In this document: in pieces, positions 60,439 through 64,000 of the stretch
Layout of the letters: every line of letters begins with the position of its first letter
Numbering within the stretch: the stretch's first letter is position 1
From: Kordiimonas sp. SCSIO 12603
GTDB lineage: Bacteria > Pseudomonadota > Alphaproteobacteria > Sphingomonadales > Kordiimonadaceae
Reading direction: 5' to 3'
NCBI RefSeq assembly: GCF_024398035.1
Contig: NZ_CP073748.1
Location: 1-64,000, forward strand
DNA length: 64,000 bases
Made by a program: the position numbers and the translations under genes
The notes under the pieces: generated by a model
Seen by the model: only the letters and a program-made list of their open reading frames with translations
Told to the model about the DNA's origin: nothing
The model's database searches: none

Positions 60439-61617
60439 TTATTTGGCATGAACAACCGTACCCGTCAGAAGCACAGCATCATTGAGGTCCGTCCATGGGT
60501 TCGAAATCCGTCTGAACGTAACTGGTAAGCCACGCGCATAAAGAACATCAGGGCCATCTGTTACCTGAAAATGTAAGTGGGGTTCACTTGAATTACCGCT
60601 ATTTCCGACCTCACCAATAATATCACCTTGAACAACTCGTTCACCGATCTTCACACGAAGTGAGCCAGGGCGAAGGTGCGCATATTGCGAATAGCTCCCA
60701 CCTTTGTGTTTTATTATCACATAATTCCCGGCGATGCCGTCAGCGCCCTGAAGCAATAATTCTGTCTGCGCAGTTGAACTGCGCTCTTCATGCGCTTCAA
60801 CGCTTTCACCCGTTTGTCGTAGTAAAGACTCATCTTCCCGCACATCTGATTTCATTCCAACGATTACCCCATCTGCTACCGCGCGAACAGGGGCGCCATA
60901 TGCAAAGTAGTTTGTATTCTTGCCTGTGGACCCGCTGAAGGAAGCACCGTTTTCGCCTAGTTTTACAATATCCAAAGCGAATTCACTCGCTACATTCCAA
61001 CGATGGTGTCCGCGTACATCAGGCCCCACTGCGATATACCAATCACCTTTTAGAGGGAAAATGAAATCTGAGTTGTGAGGTTTGATTGCAACATCGAGAT
61101 GATGACTCGCCGCAACTTTCGAACCATCCTCAGTGAGTGCATGAACCGTAATTTTGACGGTATCAGGCTTACCTTGAACAGTTAGATATTGATGAATCAT
61201 CAGAATAGTTTCACTCGGCACCAGTTTTTCAGAGGTCGCGAGTGACATGCCAGCTGTTTTCTGTTCTCTGGTACGAAATTGAAAGTCGTAAAGATCAAGT
61301 GCTCCAGCTTTCTCCAGTCGAACAATTTGCTTCGCAGAGGCCCGGATCGCTGACGTTTCAATGTATCTTTCAATCAGAACACGCTCTTTTCTCAGAACAC
61401 TGATTGTTACTTTATCAATCTTAAGTGTCTTATCACTGTCATTAGAAATCCAGAGATTCTGCAACAGGATATCGTAAATTGCTCTATCCTGTGTGATCTT
61501 GTTGGCGAAGACTTTTTCACCCGGATCAACCTGAATGCGCAGGCCTGAATGATCTTGAAATGCGTATGCATTAGCACCGCATAAAACGAATATAGCAACT
61601 AGAAAGAAGCGTTTCAT
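60439..61617 (-). CDS. Secreted M23-family (LytM-like) metallopeptidase
   Basis: This 392-residue exported protein has a signal peptide (FFLVAIFVLCGANAYA), an N-terminal beta-rich domain (about 25-190) and a C-terminal M23 peptidase domain with zinc motifs H-x-x-x-D-like (HRWNVASEFALDI) and HLHF (PHLHFQVTDG). The Gly-rich core is GNYVIIKHKGGSYSQYAHLR. An insert of about 35 residues (residues 260-300) lies between the two motifs. It should cleave peptidoglycan cross-links or other glycyl bonds. It is 107 bases downstream of the hydrolase gene on the same strand and may be part of the same run. Confidence 0.85.
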   Translation of the reverse strand: MKRFFLVAIFVLCGANAYAFQDHSGLRIQVDPGEKVFANKITQDRAIYDILLQNLWISNDSDKTLKIDKVTISVLRKERVLIERYIETSAIRASAKQIVRLEKAGALDLYDFQFRTREQKTAGMSLATSEKLVPSETILMIHQYLTVQGKPDTVKITVHALTEDGSKVAASHHLDVAIKPHNSDFIFPLKGDWYIAVGPDVRGHHRWNVASEFALDIVKLGENGASFSGSTGKNTNYFAYGAPVRAVADGVIVGMKSDVREDESLLRQTGESVEAHEERSSTAQTELLLQGADGIAGNYVIIKHKGGSYSQYAHLRPGSLRVKIGERVVQGDIIGEVGNSGNSSEPHLHFQVTDGPDVLYARGLPVTFRRISNPWTDLNDAVLLTGTVVHAK

Positions 61618-61724
61618 AATTTCTTTATCCCCAGAGTGTGAAGTGTTGTGTTTTTACTGCTCAAGAACCCACACCGGAAATCCGTGCGGTTCCAGACTAT
61701 GTTTCTGATAATCTTATGAGATAT

Positions 61725-62657
61725 CTATTTTTCCGCCCGACTTTCCGGATCCCAAAACTCTTCTTGGATTTGAGATTGGAGGGGCCAATGGCGCCTATCG
61801 ATCCTGATATTGCGCGTTGCAATATCATAACGTTGGTCAACCAGTTTGCGAATGCCCTTGCTAAAGGTAACCAAACGCTCCCATGGGACCTCATGGCCAA
61901 GGCCTTTAATGGCGACAGTTTCTCTATGGGAAGCGTTGGTAATATGTTTTTCCATGTAAGCCACATTCCCGTATGGAACCAACACATCAGCTGTACCATG
62001 CATAATAATGGTCGGCACTGTGATGTTGCTGAGCTGGGGCCCCATGGCTTCCAGCTGTTTTGGCAAAGCCAGCAGTTCTCTATTAATAATCTTAAGCTCT
62101 TTCGGCACGAACCATGAAATGACTGGTGCATTTCCTAATTTCTGAACAAACAGAGGGGTAGGTTCCAGTTCCGGATCAAATGAAGACGATGCCAAAAGCA
62201 GCCCGCCTATCTTATTTCCGTGCCGAATAGCCACCATCGCTGCGATCGGGCCACCTGACGAATGGCCAACAATGATAGGCTTTTGACCGTTTTTCTCGAC
62301 TAACAAAGGTATAATCGCATCAGCTTGCGTTTCAAGAGACGCAACAAGTTTATGGGGTTTTGTTTCACCATATCCTGGGCGATCAACGACAATATATTCG
62401 ATATCGTGTGGGCTACTACGAATAAATCGGTAATAGTCATCTGCGGCACCCGGGGTTCCGTGCAAGATAATTACCCGGCGGCCAGTGCTACCGGATGTCA
62501 AATACGATATGTTAAATGCACCCTCACTGGTCTTCGAAGTGACAACACCGCGTTTAACATATTCATTGCCCGCAAAATAAGTTTCATTACTAGAACCACA
62601 TGCGGCAACAGCCAGAAAAACTAGTAGTGTAGAAAATGTTTTCAACAATATTTGCAT
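61725..62657 (-). CDS. Alpha/beta-hydrolase lipoprotein
   Basis: This 310-residue hydrolase has a lipoprotein signal ending VFLAVAACGSS. The oxyanion-hole motif is HGTPG, the nucleophile elbow is GHSSGG (Ser near 132), the acid Asp is in HGTADVLVPYG and the His in IKGLGHEVPWE. The complete triad points to an esterase- or lipase-like enzyme anchored to the envelope. Substrate is unknown. It lies 13 bases after the beta-lactamase-like gene and is probably co-transcribed. Confidence 0.87.
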   Translation of the reverse strand: MQILLKTFSTLLVFLAVAACGSSNETYFAGNEYVKRGVVTSKTSEGAFNISYLTSGSTGRRVIILHGTPGAADDYYRFIRSSPHDIEYIVVDRPGYGETKPHKLVASLETQADAIIPLLVEKNGQKPIIVGHSSGGPIAAMVAIRHGNKIGGLLLASSSFDPELEPTPLFVQKLGNAPVISWFVPKELKIINRELLALPKQLEAMGPQLSNITVPTIIMHGTADVLVPYGNVAYMEKHITNASHRETVAIKGLGHEVPWERLVTFSKGIRKLVDQRYDIATRNIRIDRRHWPLQSQIQEEFWDPESRAEK

Positions 62658-62670
62658 TGCTCAATTCTCC

Positions 62671-63888
62671 TTACTGCTGGTTATCGGCACTAGTAAGAAC
62701 CGGTTCATAATCAGGTTCTAAAAGTACACGAACAAGCGTGTTAATCTTGTCGGTGAATTCACGGTTAACTCCTCTATTGCTGCCATAAATGAGGACTATA
62801 TTTTCATCCGGGAAATAGTGGTATTGGGCTTCAAAAGCGGGGATATTATTATTGCTCCTGCTGCCTGCACCCGGGTTCGATATCCACGGCGTGCCTATCC
62901 AGGTTTCCAATATCTCAATACCGTATCCATAATCGATATCGGACTCATCAGTTGATGTGACACCAATATGACGAGTATGTAAAAGATCGAGCAAGTCCTT
63001 GCGCAGAACCTTCCCGGCATAAAGCGCCTTATGCCAAGCATAAAGGTCATCCACCGAAGACAAGAGCCCAACACTACCTTGTAAATAAAGTGGCAATTTA
63101 TCCTGAATCATAAGGCGGTCAGACAAATTACCCCAATTTTCACCATCCTCGCCAACATAGCTGTTAGCCAATTGTTCAGGCTTCCAATCAGGTATCTGAT
63201 AACCGGTATTTTTTATGCCTGCCGGCTTGAAAAGCTGATCGTTTAGAAAGGCTTCAAAAGGCTGACCAGAGCGCCGCTCAATAATAAGCGCCAACAGATT
63301 ATAGCCCTCGTCAAATCCGATCTGCCTATCCCCGGGCTGAAAGGTAAAAGTTGGTAAAAAAAAGGCCGGATTAAAACTGTTTTCTCTGGCAAAAACATCC
63401 TCCAAAAATTCGTTTTCACCCACCGCTTCCAGAACATCCAAGCCCTCTTCACCAAGTAAACCCGATGTATGTGTCAGCAAGTTATGAACAGTGATATCCT
63501 GTTTGGCTTTGGGAACATTATCAAAGAAATTAGAAAGCGTATCATCCAGCGAAAGCTTGTTTTGCTCTACCAGTTTCAAAACAGCGGTTGCTGTAAAATA
63601 TTGTGTAAGCGAGTTTGTTGCAAAAACTGTGTCCATCTTATTGGGGACACTTTGTTCTCGGTTCGCAAGGCCGTACCCTTGTGCATGAAGTACTTTGCCG
63701 TTTTGGGCAATCAGAAGCGTTCCAGAAAAATCGTTGGTGACATGGTCTGCTATAAAACGCTCCAGTTTTATAGCAGGAACTTCGTATGCCTGATTTTCAT
63801 TGGTAGGTGGAAGCGCATAAACAGGTACTGAACTTAATATAAGCCCTCCGGTCACCATTCGGTGAATAGCAGTTTTTAAGTTAATCAT
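62671..63888 (-). CDS. Serine-beta-lactamase-like protein with a substituted catalytic Lys
   Basis: This 405-residue exported protein (signal about 1-26) is of the beta-lactamase / DD-peptidase (class C-like, PF00144) fold: FSGTLLIAQNGKVLHAQGYG, TVHNLLTHTSGL, then GYNLLALI giving the Y-x-N-like motif. The S-x-x-K motif, usually S-M-T-K, reads SLTQ (ATNSLTQYFTA; codon CAA), and the third box reads GAGSRSNNN instead of H/K-x-G. The catalytic Lys is therefore absent, so the protein is probably a pseudoenzyme, or acts by another route. It leads the hydrolase gene. Confidence 0.8.
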   Translation of the reverse strand: MINLKTAIHRMVTGGLILSSVPVYALPPTNENQAYEVPAIKLERFIADHVTNDFSGTLLIAQNGKVLHAQGYGLANREQSVPNKMDTVFATNSLTQYFTATAVLKLVEQNKLSLDDTLSNFFDNVPKAKQDITVHNLLTHTSGLLGEEGLDVLEAVGENEFLEDVFARENSFNPAFFLPTFTFQPGDRQIGFDEGYNLLALIIERRSGQPFEAFLNDQLFKPAGIKNTGYQIPDWKPEQLANSYVGEDGENWGNLSDRLMIQDKLPLYLQGSVGLLSSVDDLYAWHKALYAGKVLRKDLLDLLHTRHIGVTSTDESDIDYGYGIEILETWIGTPWISNPGAGSRSNNNIPAFEAQYHYFPDENIVLIYGSNRGVNREFTDKINTLVRVLLEPDYEPVLTSADNQQ

Positions 63889-64000
63889 CTCTATTCCTCA
63901 TCACTGTCTTATTTGGCCTTTCATTGATGGCCTTGTTATTTTCTTAGCGATTTCTCACTAGTTCCTTATCGTGCATTTTTCCTTAGGCTTCTAATATTCC

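Noticed and set aside
63889-64000. Gene or element at the window end
   Set aside because: Only the upstream region of the beta-lactamase-like gene is present; no motif I could support.

Overview
The window looks like the dnaA-proximal end of an alphaproteobacterial chromosome, probably from a marine, polysaccharide-degrading bacterium. It opens exactly at dnaA and runs dnaA-dnaN-recF-gyrB. The remaining genes fit a marine lifestyle: a TonB receptor / FAD-dependent halogenase / GH16 / GH3 glucan locus, a full type II secretion operon and a CzcCBA heavy-metal pump. The GC content looks moderate (not counted). An order such as Kordiimonadales is my inference only. No rRNA, tRNA or CRISPR array was seen.

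Layout. 1-6.5 kb: replication and gyrase genes. 6.6-17.3 kb (minus strand): one tightly overlapping type II secretion operon in the order gspE-F-G-H-I-J-L-M-C-D-K, ending in a DsbA-like thioredoxin. 17.4-30.6 kb (minus strand): a polymorphic-toxin island. It holds a 1392-residue secreted Calx-beta/cadherin-like protein with thrombospondin-type-1-like repeats, then a 2428-residue signal-peptide-bearing RHS protein with a Hint self-cleavage domain and a 105-residue toxin tip, its immunity gene, and a promoterless second toxin tip plus second immunity gene bracketed by 56-bp direct repeats. 31-42.3 kb: a beta-glucan utilisation locus (GH16, GPH-type symporter, tryptophan-halogenase-like flavoenzyme, TonB receptor, LacI regulator, GH3) with shared GGACAA...TTGTCC operators. 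42.6-49.3 kb: two paralogous LysR regulators surrounding a four-gene operon (70-residue acidic protein, Fe(II)/2-oxoglutarate oxygenase, ATP-grasp ligase, N-formylglutamate-amidohydrolase/QEGLA metallopeptidase fusion). This operon resembles an uncharacterised biosynthetic or peptide-modifying system. 49.7-55.9 kb: a czcI-like gene and czcCBA. 56-64 kb: mixed accessory genes (LytTR membrane regulator, aspartic protease, acyltransferase, M23 peptidase, lipoprotein hydrolase, serine-beta-lactamase-like protein lacking its catalytic Lys), separated by decayed transposase and glycosidase fragments.

One interspersed repeat family links the regions. Six copies at about 6.5, 31.0, 42.3, 49.3, 55.9 and 60.1 kb are built from up to three ~20-bp units at one end and up to three inverted units at the other. 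Five of them end in a shared GGCCCAGCG...GGGCC terminator hairpin. Copies differ by loss of units. The arrangement resembles the multi-site ends of IS21/Tn7/Mu-class transposons, but no matching transposase lies in the window.

How parts may work together (inference): the type II secretion system probably exports degradative enzymes and possibly the adjacent giant RHS and Calx-beta/TSP1 proteins. The LacI factor probably coordinates glucan import and hydrolysis. The second LysR probably controls the divergent ATP-grasp operon through the palindrome TATCGGGTTTTCCGATA.
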